From Melampsora larici-populina 98AG31 (lineage: Eukaryota; Basidiomycota; Pucciniomycetes; Pucciniales; Melampsoraceae), in NCBI RefSeq assembly GCF_000204055.1, contig NW_006768826.1:475961-539960 (forward strand): a stretch of 64,000 nt of DNA. The letters are read 5' to 3'. Positions 32,319 to 44,169 of this stretch are shown here, one piece after another. Positions within the stretch are counted from its first letter, which is position 1. Each line of letters opens with the position of its first letter. Below the pieces are notes generated by a model. The model was given only the letters and a program-made list of their open reading frames with translations, was not told the origin of the DNA and did not search any database. A program made the position numbers and the translations under genes.

Positions 32319-34160
32319 TCAGAGAGTGAGGTCTTCTGGAATTTCTAAATGGATCTGTCTAAACCAATCTTTGGAAGAGGACATGCCCCAAGACAGCTCA
32401 TCCGCTGCATTATCTAGGGAAGTTACCCTTCGTTGTTCAACCTGGCAGTCATAAGAGTATAAAAGAGAGCTAATTTCTTTCCATTCTTGGTTCACCCAGA
32501 AATCGCGGGACCGTTTGTTTCGTAGCACCCCTTCCGTCGTGGTGTTGTCGGTTAAGACCAGAAAGCGGCCTCCTTCCATCTTCCTTAGTTTCGCCAATGT
32601 CAGTAGTCCAAGACGGACCACCACCGTTTCGAGCCATGCGATCCCTCTTTTGGGTTGGTCCATAGGTGTTTCCCAACCTGGTAGTAATCTAAACTGTGAC
32701 CAATCCTTCCCAATTATCACTCCGATGCCAAAGGACGTCGAAGCGTCACCGACCCAACCGACGTTTGTCACTTCTCTCTTCTTTAAGAGGTGTCTATTTG
32801 GAAAGCTTTGAAGAGCGTCCATCCACACATTAAGGTCCCCTCTCGTCGCGGACGCCATCATCCTCTTAGCGTACTTATCGTGCCACTCTGCCACCCACCG
32901 GAAGCTACTAGACAAATAACACCTCAGTTGCGGTAAGATGTATGAAACATGACTTAGACAACCATTCATCTTCTCCACCTCCTTATAAGAGTAGTGTGTC
33001 TGCCGTAAAAATTCACTGAGTTGGTTGATTCGTAGCTGTAGTTTCTGTAGCGGGAGGCATACTGTCTTTTCTTTGAAATTCCAGAGAAAGCCAATGTACT
33101 TTTGTTCATCGGCAAAATGGGAAAATTTGGTTTCATTTGTCTTTACTCCCAGTCTTGCACTATAAGCCACAACTTCTTCCATGCTTAGCGAGCTCGCCTC
33201 TTCTTTGATCAGAAGATTGTCGTCCACCCATCTAAAAGCCTCTTTTAGTCGAAAATGCTTCTTAACTAATTCCTTCCATCCATCGGCTGGACCACCAAAG
33301 CTTCCACAGCCTCCTACGCCTCCGAATGAAATGCATGTGTCTATATACTGAAAACCTAAGAAGCACGTTAACAGTAAGAATGGCCATTGGCTTGGGAGAG
33401 TTCCGATTTGTCGGTACGCTTTCTCCCAGTCAAACAAACCGGCTTTTATGGGAACCTCTGTTTCCGCTACGAATTCGGAGACCGTCAAGAAATTATCCCA
33501 TGTTGTTTTGAAGTCGTCTTTATTAATGAAAGAGTTGACACTGGGAATGTCTGGATTGTTCTTTGGAAAAGATAGGTCATTGATGGGCCTAAAGGACCCA
33601 TCGCCGTTTATGACGGCTCCCATCGGGCTCAACCAAAAGAAAGGAAACCGTGATTGTAGTTCGGCTGTTGTGAAAGGGCCATACATCCTCCCTTCTAGCA
33701 CTTCATTACGAATGTTCTCCATGATCTTATCCCTGACTGCCTGCAAGGATTGGTGGTTAGGTGGGCAGTAAAAAGGAAGACTACCAATACAATGATCTGG
33801 TATACCCTGATCAAACCCGTTCCTAAAGCCTTCTAGAACAAAATTGAATTGCGGTAGTAGGCCATACTTCTTCAACTCTTCCTCCCACATCCTTATGTTC
33901 ATAGCGCAGTAAGGTTTTTCTGGCCATCGAGTTGGTAGAGAGTCGAACTGGTCCCTTGGCAAAGAGTCCCTTATTGGTATGTGCACCTCCGTTAAACCTG
34001 TAGGTTCTTGTGGTGTAGATGTCGTCTCCTCATTCGGGCGAGGTCTTGATGCTGATCTTTGGTTTAGACTGACCAAGGCAAAAAGGTAGTTTTTTAGGGG
34101 AGAATACACAATGTTATTACGCCGATCAAAATTCATAGTTGTATATTTCTGAAGGAACAT
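32319..34160 (-). CDS. reverse transcriptase-RNase H of Ngaro-like copy 2 (intact, 613 aa)
   Basis: This uninterrupted protein has RT motifs RPINDLSFP (191-199), FDWEKAYRQIG with catalytic Asp244, and FRWVDDNLLIK with Asp313/Asp314. The latter is a WVDD box, unlike the usual Y-x-DD. RNase H acidic residues are Asp472 (GDASTSFG), Glu511 (AWLETV), Asp538 (LTDNTTTEG) and Asp587 (NAADELSWG). The Met at 34160 is the first in frame; a shorter start is possible since the first 75 residues are poorly conserved with copy 1. It replaces the nonsense codon of copy 1 with Arg456, showing the ancestral frame. Confidence 0.92.
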   Translation of the reverse strand: MFLQKYTTMNFDRRNNIVYSPLKNYLFALVSLNQRSASRPRPNEETTSTPQEPTGLTEVHIPIRDSLPRDQFDSLPTRWPEKPYCAMNIRMWEEELKKYGLLPQFNFVLEGFRNGFDQGIPDHCIGSLPFYCPPNHQSLQAVRDKIMENIRNEVLEGRMYGPFTTAELQSRFPFFWLSPMGAVINGDGSFRPINDLSFPKNNPDIPSVNSFINKDDFKTTWDNFLTVSEFVAETEVPIKAGLFDWEKAYRQIGTLPSQWPFLLLTCFLGFQYIDTCISFGGVGGCGSFGGPADGWKELVKKHFRLKEAFRWVDDNLLIKEEASSLSMEEVVAYSARLGVKTNETKFSHFADEQKYIGFLWNFKEKTVCLPLQKLQLRINQLSEFLRQTHYSYKEVEKMNGCLSHVSYILPQLRCYLSSSFRWVAEWHDKYAKRMMASATRGDLNVWMDALQSFPNRHLLKKREVTNVGWVGDASTSFGIGVIIGKDWSQFRLLPGWETPMDQPKRGIAWLETVVVRLGLLTLAKLRKMEGGRFLVLTDNTTTEGVLRNKRSRDFWVNQEWKEISSLLYSYDCQVEQRRVTSLDNAADELSWGMSSSKDWFRQIHLEIPEDLTL

Positions 34161-34173
34161 CGGACAAGGGGAA

Positions 34174-36416
34174 TCACATCAAGACTAGCAATACGTATAA
34201 TTCGAGCCAGGGGTTGAATGCCAACGCAAACCAGCCAACCTTTGTCAAACATTTATACAACACGTTCACAGGATTCTGACATGTGACTGGGTGAGCGGTA
34301 AGGACAGTAAGGTGGTAGATAAGACCACGTGCTACAGGGGGTGAGTGCGCTTTTTTGCAACAACCAAAAAACAACACAATTTCAAGAAAAACGAGAAAAA
34401 ACGAGAAATACGACCACACTACAGCCCCTTCATAAAGGATAGGGAAAGAAGACTGCATCACAGGTACCGACAACTGAAGGACACTCACTGTTGGCGAGTT
34501 CTTCCTCTACCATTAGACGCTCCACCTCTACCTCTACGCGCTGTTCCTCTGTTACTAGGTTGACGGACTTCTGATGCTTGATCTCTTCATAAGGGCGGGA
34601 GCATCTCTATGATGTCTGGGAGGCGAGGAGCTCTAGGTAAGCGAGTCGCTCTTCTATGATTCGAGGACGAGTTCGGACGGGTTAAAGGGCGCCTCCTCTT
34701 CTTGGACAGGGTAGCCGTCGACCTTTGTTGAATTCTATTGGTCTACTTTAGTGCTAAGCATTTTCACTATTACCCTCGTGGCGTCCATAGGAAAAGGCAC
34801 TCACTCTTCCCAAACCCCCGTGATAGGATCACGATGCTCAAATCGAGCTCCTTTAGCGTATGGATTCTCATTTCCTGAGCTGAGTTCACCATTTCGAGTT
34901 GCCTTCTCTTTCGCCGCCCTCTCAATGATTTCTACATAGATACTAGCATCCGGGACTGGGACGCCCTTACCTCTGTGACCGAACAGTTGTTCCCTAAACA
35001 AGATATCGTACCGGAGAGCTACCATCCAGCATTCGGTAGCGTCTCTGTGATTCAATCTGTCAGTTCTACGCGGAATGTCTAAATTCTTGAATAAACCAGA
35101 TCTTACTTGATGTCTTTGACATGCTTCACGTGACCTCTTAACTGATCAGATAAGATCGAGAAGTGATATACCTTCTTCAGGTACTTTCTCAACAAGGTTA
35201 TACCATCCACCCATTCGCCGAAAGTCATCGCATATTCGGATGGGGGAGTGAGACCTCGGTTACAAGTATTCTTAGACGAAGACGTGGCGGGTTGGTTCTT
35301 TCTACTTTCGACTTTGTCTTTCTGTACAAATGTTGGGTTCAGAACGGTAAGGGGAACGTTATCTGATAAGTTCTTCATGGCCTCTCCCCAATAAGGTTGG
35401 AGAGTAGGAAGGGAAGATTTGCAAGGTGCTCCTTCTTGAAAACGAATGCCGTTTTCTTTCTTGATGCTCTTCCTGTTGGTTGAAGACTTGGTTTTTGAAG
35501 ACGACACTTGTTTCCCGTGTTACGTCATCGCTTTCCTATCTAGGTATGATGAAAGTTCACGTTTTTTAACCATTCAGTGGAATTGGACATCGGTATCTCA
35601 TGTATGTGACAACCGGATGATACAGATGGTGAGTCTGCTTACCTCTAGAAGGGGCTTTCTCTTTTGCTAAGAGGGCCTTTGCTTTCTCCTTCGCTTTAAG
35701 GGCTTTTGCAATCACTTTATCGATTGCTTTGATTGACATGTTGGAACCTATGTTCGGACAAACACACCAGCTTTGTTAGAAGCCAATCTCAACCAGTGGG
35801 AGATGTTGAATCAGGGCTACGTGAGTAGCCTGTAGACTAGAAAGTCTCTTCCCTAAAGTGGGGCGCTCAAACGATGGGAGCTAGAGGATGATATGATAAG
35901 ATAAAAGGATGTCTTACGCTTCTTTTTCTCCTTGACTGTCAATTCCGAATCATCCGAGTCGCTCGAATCATTCGAAGATTCAGATGACCACGAATCTTCC
36001 TCAGAAGAATCTTCCGCCTTCGTGCTGGAGTCGGAATCGGATGAAGCTGAAGATTCTCCCGAAGATGAAGAGTCTGGGCTCCCATGGTCGTCTTCTGCAT
36101 TGTACGTGTCGTCCTTGGAATCTTCTTCTTCCGACTCTTGATCTTCTACCTCATCATCTTCTACTTCATCCTCTCCTGCGTAGCTATCCATGGACCTGGC
36201 TATCGCGTCACGTCGCTCTTCTTCAATTGTTTCACCATCCAATTGATCATTGTTGGGATCATCAGTACCTTCTAGATCATCCGCCGGAGCAGCGGGGGGA
36301 ACGGTCGTGGTTGATGAAGGAGGGGCGATGATGACTGTTCCCTCTTCGATAGCCTCTCCTCTAGCAATACGAGTTATTCGGCTAGTTGTTTGACTGTTGG
36401 CCATTTGAAAAAACAA
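34174..36416 (-). pseudogene. Ngaro-like ORF1 (gag-like) of copy 2, spliced, late nonsense codon
   Basis: It begins at 36416 with an acidic Ser/Asp/Glu-rich domain ending KKR. It is spliced over 35917-35748 (C|GTAAG to ATAG|GT) to a Lys/Ala-rich helix AIDKVIAKALKAKEKAKALL. A further intron follows, then the conserved NLSDNVPLTVLNPTFVQKDK domain, an intron at 35106-35045 (same phase as in copy 1), and DATECWMVALRYDILFREQL. The last intron starts after 34805 (GA|GTGAGT), leading to a basic exon with LPRAPRLPDIIEML and an Arg/Gly-rich tail ending near 34491. TGA at 34587-34589 replaces the Arg codon of copy 1, truncating the RGG tail. Between 34174 and about 34490 no conserved coding is seen. 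Confidence 0.65.
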
Positions 36417-36733
36417 AGATTCAACCGATGTTATTAAAGGTGGATGTGACGTAACAATTTATAAGACGACTTGTGTTGTCTTTCAGATGTATTAAAAATT
36501 TAGAGATATGTGAAGGATCTAGAAATGACTCGGATTAAGTAAGGATGAATTTGTGAACGTAGAGAGCTGCTGGGTGACTGCTATCAACAACTCCAAACAG
36601 GAAGTAACGACGAAAAGATCGAAACAAGGAAGTAACGATGAAGAGTTCGTAACTAAATTCAATGAATCGAGTCCCGTTAAAAAACGAGAATGGTACTTCT
36701 GAAAAAGGACTTTGTAATCTAGAAACAAACAAG

Positions 36734-37167
36734 AAAGATTTTGTAACAACCTAAAGGATTGTAGTAAACTTATATCAATCTAGGGATGAATTGATATCTA
36801 ATTTAAATTCTTATAGTAAGTTGAATTACGGATAATTGATAGTAAATGCAGTGCAGTAAATGGAAAGATGATTGAGATGAAAAAGATACGGTCTAGGAAA
36901 AGAAAAAGAAAGGGAGGAAAGTCCTTCTCTCCTTTTGATGCTTTATATATCATCATGTCTTCCGCCTTTCTTTTATTTCCAATATTATGACGTATTTAAT
37001 CAAATTATCTGGCTTTCGTAATCCCGTCTCTTTCGAGAAGGAATATGATATTCCTCTTTCTGGATTAAGGATGACACGCTACTCTTCCCTCTCACTCCTA
37101 TCTGTCATCTATCTAGTGCACGCCTTCATGGACTGACATCACATTTCATGCCTCATGAAAAGGCCTA
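36734..37167 (-). repeat. A1 repeat of Ngaro-like copy 2 (434 bp)
   Basis: Left terminal repeat in element orientation, nearly identical to A2 (29033-29466). Its higher-coordinate end (GGCCTA on the plus strand) is the outer boundary of the element. Confidence 0.93.
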
Positions 37168-37700
37168 CCTTCAAGGACTTTCCCTCAAGCAATTTATTAC
37201 ACACATCTTTTAGAGAACCCTTTAAAGTTCAATTGAAGTACATAATCAAAAGTCTTATAATAATAAGACTATTGATTCACTTCATATCTTTAAAGCAGCT
37301 TCCTGACTAAAAGATAAAGTAATCCCTTTCTTCACCTTCTGGATCCTCTACTTTCCCTAAGTAGATCATTTCTAGGTTAGTGACCTCCCAATTTACTTCA
37401 AGGTTAGTTACCTCTTGAACAACTACAGGTTAGTGACCTATATCAACTCACAGGTTGGTGTACCTTCTGAACAACCGTAGGTTAGTGACCTATATCAACT
37501 CTCAGGTTGGTGTACCTTTTGAATAACCATAAGTTGGTGACTTTATAACAACCAGACTAGTGACTCTATACCTCACTCTCCAATCGGTCACCTTGAAGAT
37601 TGAAGGAAAGCCCTGGATCCAGCTTTCATATTCTTAATAATAATAATCTCCTCTTCAGGAGTCATTTAACTGTAGCCTGTCTGGATTTACCCAAACAGGC
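37168..37700 (+). repeat. right part of the split LTR-like sequence, with a 52-bp tandem repeat
   Basis: This presumed continuation of 28342-28726 is AT-rich, then contains a 52-bp unit with AGGTTAGTGACCTATATCAA repeated at 37427-37478 and 37479-37530, plus diverged half-units on both sides. It ends near CTGTCTGGATTTACC. Assignment to the LTR rests on position only, because the 8.4-kb copy does not clearly contain this part. Confidence 0.4.
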
Positions 37701-39392
37701 CAGTTCCCCTCTCCCTCATCCTTTCTTTTCTTCATAATTTTATTGTAATTACATTATATTTGAAATATAACCTTAATTATATAAATTTACAAACCTACCT
37801 TGCCATTTTTAGTGAGCCTTAAGTACTCTTTTGAATACCCAACCCTCACAATCATATATATTGGGTACGTAGGATTGATGTTATAAAGTATCACTTTGAG
37901 AGCTATGGAGTGGTGGTGAGTATATGACTGTGATGATCCACTAAAACTAGATTCAAAGAGTTGAAGTACTGACAGTGACCTACTGAGGGATGCAGAAGAT
38001 GGTTGTTTAAACATCCACAAGTAGCCTGAGTTCAAAAACTACAGGGATCTTGTCAAGAATGATTTGCAAGAACCGTGGTAATTGATCAAGTCATTTACTT
38101 TTCCTAGAACAGAGTAGTAAGTAAGACATCTAAATAAGAATAGAAAAGTCTTGAAGTTACATCAAAGGAATAGCTGGCAAGCAGAAAAGGTTCCTACAAT
38201 GGAACTTCCATTGGAGAATCTAACTAGTTCAGTAATTTGGATTTTATTGAAACAGGATAACAAGATTCAGGGGGTTTCAAGTTAAAAAAATGCCTAAAAT
38301 TCAAATGTCCCTACATAAAAACATAGCTTATAACTTTCAAATTTTTAAAAAACTTCCAGAAAGCCCTTCCCAAGAAGCACATTCTAGTGTTTATTCTATA
38401 AAAAATGAATGAAAATTCAAGGTTTGGGAGGCAAAAGTAAAAACATTTTTAGGCACTTTTTGGCCAACTTGAATAATGAATGTTTCTTAAATCTTTGTAT
38501 GAAATTCTAACAAACAAATTCTAGAAAAATGGGAATATTTATTGTTGATGGCAACAAGCAGCTGGACTTCACTGGACAAAGGGTAGGGTAAAGATAGTGG
38601 TTCATAAGAAGTTAGTTGTTTTCTTTGGTCAAGGGAAGTCCCTCGTCTTATACCTGGAGTAGGTATATGGCAGACTTGTGGTTGGTCACTAGCTTATAGT
38701 ATTATCTTCTTAGTCTGATCTCTTTGAACAAGGATGGCTATTGATTTTATGCATGTTGTTAATAGTGACATTGTTGCCTGTTTATATTTCTACTTTTGTC
38801 TTATCAGTCCTGTATTCTTGGTGTATCATGAGATTTCTTTTAGTTTCTCTCAAAGCCCCCAATCACAAGTAGATGGAATGAAAAAATAAAAATAAAACAT
38901 ATCTAAGTTTAGGATAACAGTATTAGACTCATTGATCAATGATAATTCAGGAAGATGATATTAGAGATAAACTTCATGATTATTTTTGACACCAAAAGAA
39001 GCAGAAAAAGTGAGGAAAAGAGAATTACAAAAAGTAAAAAGATAAACCCCAAAGAATCCACCATTTTACCCCTTGACTTGATTTTCCAAATCCGCCCTTT
39101 GTACACCTAAACTGATTTCCATACTAACCAATGCATCACATGAGATCTTCTGGTCTAACTCTAACAACTTCCATTTCTAAACCTTCCAATTACCATAAAA
39201 AGATAATGATCTTTGACCACACAGCAAGATAGTATCTTCACACATACAGGTCTGCTCAGTGATCTGCTGATCTGAATAATTAAATCATATGTGATACATC
39301 ATGTAACTTTCTACACCTTGACCAAATTGTGCCACAAATTGGCTACATGCACCATCATAGCTTCTTGAAGTCATTTGTCAGTAACAACAAGG
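37701..39392. other. unassigned AT-rich sequence
   Basis: No coding region or complete element is supported. The minus open frame at 37787-38035 has no recognisable domain. Confidence 0.3.
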
Positions 39393-39788
39393 CTGCCACT
39401 ATACTATACTATACTATACTATACTATACTATACTATACTATACTATACTATACTATACTATACTATACTATACTATACTATACTATACTATACTATACT
39501 ATACTATATATACTATACCACATCTGAACTATACTTGGTATAGTATAGTTCTAAAGATAGTAGAATATAGTTGAAATATACTCAGTATAGCTTAAATATA
39601 CTGAAGTATAGTCAGATATTGTTTTTAAAAGTTGTATAGGCATATTTCAGGAGATTTGGCAAATTCAACTATACTGGGTATATTTTACAGTATAGTATAG
39701 GTCAAACTGTACTGGTATAGTAGTCAGTATAGTATAGTTGAACTACACTATACCCATAGTATAATATACTAGTATAGTATAGTGGCAG
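39393..39788. mobile_element. element made of CTATA repeats with inverted ends CTGCCACTATACTATACT
   Basis: The left arm at 39393-39410 and right arm at 39771-39788 are an 18-bp perfect inverted repeat. The left 110 bp is a near-perfect (CTATA)n array; the rest is degenerate AGTATA/TATACT sequence on both strands. The CTGCCAC end resembles that of 20510-20960. No target duplication was found, so it could also be an expanded satellite. Confidence 0.5.
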
Positions 39789-42138
39789 TGTCAGCCCTCG
39801 AGCTCTTCTCAAGAAGAACCGAAAGGACTTCACAATTGATATTATGTTTTCATCACTCCATTAGTTATACTAATCACCTTATCTAAAAACTAATACACCT
39901 TTTTAGATCTAGTATCAAAGATCAAAGAATACAGACAACAGATTCCTTTTCTAAATTGTCTTAACAAAAAGTAAAAACACATATATAAAAATAAAACACT
40001 TACAACTTGAGGTCTAGTTTCAAAGACCCAACAAATAATCAGAGACTCAAAGTCATAAATAGACTAGAGACTTTAGTATTAAGAATAATAATTGTACAAG
40101 TTCCCTAGAACAGGAAAACTATTACATCAAAAGATGAACTACAAATAAAGTAGTCTCTTGCCCACGAACCGTTAGTACAACCATGACGAGACAAGAGACT
40201 AAGAGACCTGAGTGATACAAATAAAATAGTAAGCGACCTTGCGTGATAAAATAACACTCTATCACAAAAGAGCTCTTACATTTAATAATGACCGGATTGG
40301 GAAGCAACATTGAATCCCATCGGAAAACGACACAAACAACCTAGCTTCACCAGGATAAGACATAATCCTAGAAGCCCAACCACAAGTCAACGCTAGAGAA
40401 GGAATAGGTATAAATACCAGTCCTCCCTCGCTAGAAAAAGGAAGGACACCTAATTCCCCTCATCCTTTTTCAGACCACCATCTAATTAAAGTATCCAAGT
40501 TTTCTTCGACCTCCAACTTCTAAGCAAGTTCTTCTCCAAAAGAATACTTATTATTAGTTCCAGTTTGAAAAGCATAAAATTCTTATTTTAAACAAACCCC
40601 TAGAATTAGTGTCACTCCAACTTCCTAGATTTGTTTCTGAACCTTGAGATCCATAACTGTTCACTTATAGCTTCATCGCCTTTTAAACCACTTTCCAGCC
40701 GTAGTAGTTATCCCTCTCCTGTTTCTAAGGAACAATCTGGATTATCTTTGGATTAACTTAGGTTAGTCCTACTCCTCTATTGGTCTCAGACCCAGTTATT
40801 GCACCGGAAGGTTGGCAAGATCCCTACACCCTTTGGACGTAGGCTACTCCAGGTTCTTACCTAGGAGATAATCCAGGCGCAGGCTTGACCAGCTATCACC
40901 TGCTAACCAGCAGTGTGCCTGTCCCGTCGTGAATTAATTCACGGAATAAAAACTTTGTCACCTGTCAGTATAATATACTAACTTCACCTCCTGCTCCACT
41001 GGATCACCCTGAAGGAAGAATTACGTACCTATTCCCCGTAACCAGCGGAATATCAGTCAGGGCTCCCTTACGACCAGTAGACTAGACCTTTCGTAAGCTC
41101 CTTTTCATAGCCACCCTGACAGGCAGCCTTAGTAACAAGAAGGGTGTTACATGAAGTTTAGTTGATGAAATTACATCAAACCTTTGAGTCAGTGTATGCA
41201 GTCAGTTTTTGAAATCCTTTTGTCAAGCTGAAAAAGTCACAGCATGTTTTCAAAATGATCACTTGTCCAGATGAGCAGATAACTGAGCAGGCCTGTATGT
41301 AAGCAGTAGCCACCTAGTCACTAAGTGTGCTGCACATTAGTGTGGGTGTTATGGATTAGGTGTGCAGTTTTAGTAATGTTTATGGAACATTGAACTCATA
41401 ATCATATAAGTCAATTCATTATTGGGTGTACATGATCATGGGAAATGAGATGAGGCCAGTTTTCATGAGAAATTTCAAGGTGCAGCTACACTTTCAGTTA
41501 CAAAGCAAGAAAGGATAAACAGAACAAAAGCAAGAATATTATATTCAAAGTCTATGGGTGACAAAGATTGTGTTTGAGGATCAGATAGGTGCTGTAGTTT
41601 CCAGGCTTGAATCCTGGGAGTATATATAAGGACTACTTATAGAATAACTTTCAAAATCTGGATGCCTTCTTATCCTTCCCTGATATATGGAAAAACCTCT
41701 GGGACGATCCTGTTTTGTCATAGAGCACATAGATACAAGTCCTTGGAGACTACTTCATTCAGTGTTGGAGTCCAGTTCATTGGTATCTATATCTGATTCC
41801 ATCCGACAAATTGGGCATTTGAAGCTTGTACGACCTGATGGGGACAGAGGCCTGCTACAAATCATGTGCTATCATGTGGATATGAAAAATTCAAATTGTA
41901 AGCAAGCTGTTTTAAGACAAAAATGAAGTGCAAATGGTGATAGAGTTCTTCAACATACATGCAAGCAATCCTTGTGAAATACATGACCTGCAGGATTTCC
42001 CCCATGTAGATCAACAGAAAAGTCATGATGATAGATAGGATGTATGCAAATTGAACACTCATGGCCAGTCTCTTCTAATTCTAATGCAGGTCTTTTGACT
42101 GTGAAAAGCACAGGATATTTGCCTATGAGAATAAATTA
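39789..42138. other. unassigned sequence with an LTR-like stretch
   Basis: TATAAATACC near 40408 and a downstream tract ending GAAGGGTGTTACA at 41151 (reverse complement TGTAACACCC) look like parts of an LTR, but no direct-repeat partner was seen. The plus frame at 41687-41926 has no recognisable domain. Nothing else can be supported. Confidence 0.3.
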
Positions 42139-44033
42139 TTAGTCTTTCCTATTCAGATTATAAAAGTTGAATATGATGATCCTTCTGGCTGATTTGTAAA
42201 GAGGATAAAATCTTGAAGGTGACCTACTTAACTGCTCCACTTGAGCATCAAGATATGATCTTGCACCATCCACCTTGACAGCAAGGTGTAACAATAGCTC
42301 AATTACCCTACTTTCTGCAGTAGAATAATCTGTTGATACTCTGTCCCATCTTGACCTTGCTTGTCTAGAATTGATCATGACATCAATTGCATGCACAAAC
42401 ATGTCAAGACTCCAATTTTGGAGTTGAAGAAATGGCAAAATGAGCTCCTTCAAAGGCCCCAGAGAATTCTCCCCAAGCATTAAGCTGATGTCTTTGAGTA
42501 AGTCTTCAATTGTGAACATGAGATCAGCATTGGTTCAATTGAGATTTCAAAGTGATTCTCATGAATCCTTTGGTAGACATCGAGAAAACATCATAGAAAT
42601 TATTACCTACTTATCCACTCCACTTGAGCTTCAAGATATAATTTTGAACCATCAATGAAAACAGCAATGTGGTGTAATAGCCTGATCAGTGCACTTTCTG
42701 TGTAGGTATAGTCTCTTGAAGACTTTTTTGTCCATCTTGAGATGTCCTGTCTAGCATGTATCATAGCATATATTAATTTCTTGAAATTGTCCATGTTCCA
42801 ATTTTCAAAGTGGAGGAATGGGGAAAGAAGGTCCACAATTGAACTGAAAGACGGTGTCCTTAGCATGATTGTTATACCCCGGAATATATCTTCACATTCA
42901 AATCGGTTCCTGAATTGATCATTCTTCAATTTTTCCTCCCCTATGAAGTATCTGACTATGGGATATATCTCTCCATACATATGAAGTGCTTCATATGCCA
43001 GTCCCTCCTCTAGTCCTAGTTGATCTGACACATCCATGCCTCTTATATGTGATGAACACAGTAACAAGAAGCCCTTGAAATTCTCAGGCTGCATTGGACA
43101 GCTTTCCTGAAGAAACATATCATAAATTTCAACTAAGAATCTAGAGGATTTGGTAGATTCATTCCTGTTGAATTGGGACATGATCCATATGATGAATTTT
43201 AATCTCAATGAGGCTTCTGCTATTGCTTCATACTCCAATACACACAAAATCAGATTGAATCACATGCTCAAGCAAAGATAGGGAGGAAACACACCTGAAG
43301 AAATCTTTGACAGCTGTGGAACTTTCTCGTCCTCCCAAAGTGTGGCACTTACTCCTAGAAGATCCGCACCTATGTAGGGAAAAACCACCACATTCATTAA
43401 TCAACAAAACCATTCAATTTTCAAAGGAAGTAATCATATAATACCCCTTGTCAGATGAAGCAGAAGGGCAGCATAACTTATGGGACCCTGCTTCATGTTT
43501 TTGTTCAATGGCTCCAAGTCACCACTTGGCAAATAACCTTGAAGATGTCTTAAGACTGCAAGTGCCCAGATAGAATCTCTATCAAGGAATTTGTGATTTT
43601 CCAGTATTTCAATTGCTTTTTGAATTGATATTTCAAATTGTTGTCCTTTACTGAAAACCTTTGGACTGAATGTTGTTGTTGAAGGGACCCATGGAAACAG
43701 TCTGTTGAAAGGTGATGCTAAATCTTGTAAACTCATATCTAGTCCTTTCCTTTGTAATATTTTTTTGTTCAAAGAGAGAATGCTTTTGAACTCTTGGTAT
43801 TGAGACAGTTGAGAATTCTTTGCAATCAATTTTCTATCTGTGGATTTTGAGCTGAGCAATGATGGTGAATCAGAGTAGATGTTGAAAGGTTTGAAAATTT
43901 CAATCCCTCTTGATGAACTGAACTCTCTGGTTTGCTGGTAGAGTTGATTTTCTATGCTGACTGAGCTTGATACTGAGTAAGATAGACGGAGCAACACAAG
44001 CAGAACCCAAAAGTGATATTCCATGATGATCAA
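42139..44033 (-). CDS. 547-aa predicted secreted protein with a tandem ~95-aa module, four exons
   Basis: Exons are 44033-43445, 43369-43295, 43225-42611 and 42503-42139. All junctions are phase 1 and the joined frame is 548 codons. Introns are 75, 69 and 107 bp. The N-terminus (FHFWVLLVLLRLSY-type hydrophobic core after MEYH, then Ser-rich) looks like a signal peptide. Exon 3 ends with a module (IFRGITIML, LLSPFLHFENWNMD, MIHARQDISRWTK, TESALIRLLHHIAV, LYLEAQVEW). Exon 4 repeats it (LLKDISLML, LILPFLQLQNWSLD, MINSRQARSRWDR, TAESRVIELLLHLAV, SYLDAQVEQ). No transmembrane segment follows the signal. I do not recognise the family; a lineage-specific secreted protein, possibly an effector candidate, is inference. 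Confidence 0.75.
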
Positions 44034-44169
44034 AGCAAAGACTAGTAAGTTTGATTGCCATGAAGAAACAAAGCAGTCAATTTAATTTATATGTCAAAGA
44101 TATTCTTTAATCAATGAAACATGTGTTGACAGAAATGTAGTAGATTTGATACTTGTCTCACGGTCATAT

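Larger units (their letters stand above)
28727..37167 (-). mobile_element. Ngaro/PAT-like tyrosine-recombinase retroelement, copy 2, with complete split direct repeats
   Basis: In element orientation (minus) the order is A1 (37167-36734), ORF1, RT-RNase H, tyrosine recombinase, B1 (29713-29467), A2 (29466-29033) and B2 (28973-28727). B1 abuts A2 with no gap, and joining the outer ends B2 to A1 would recreate the same junction. This is the diagnostic arrangement of PAT/Ngaro elements that replicate through a circle. A and B copies are nearly identical (B differs at one position seen), so the insertion is young. No target duplication is seen, as expected. The element sits in an LTR-like sequence, and its recombinase gene is interrupted by a foldback element (30670-31485). 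Confidence 0.92.
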
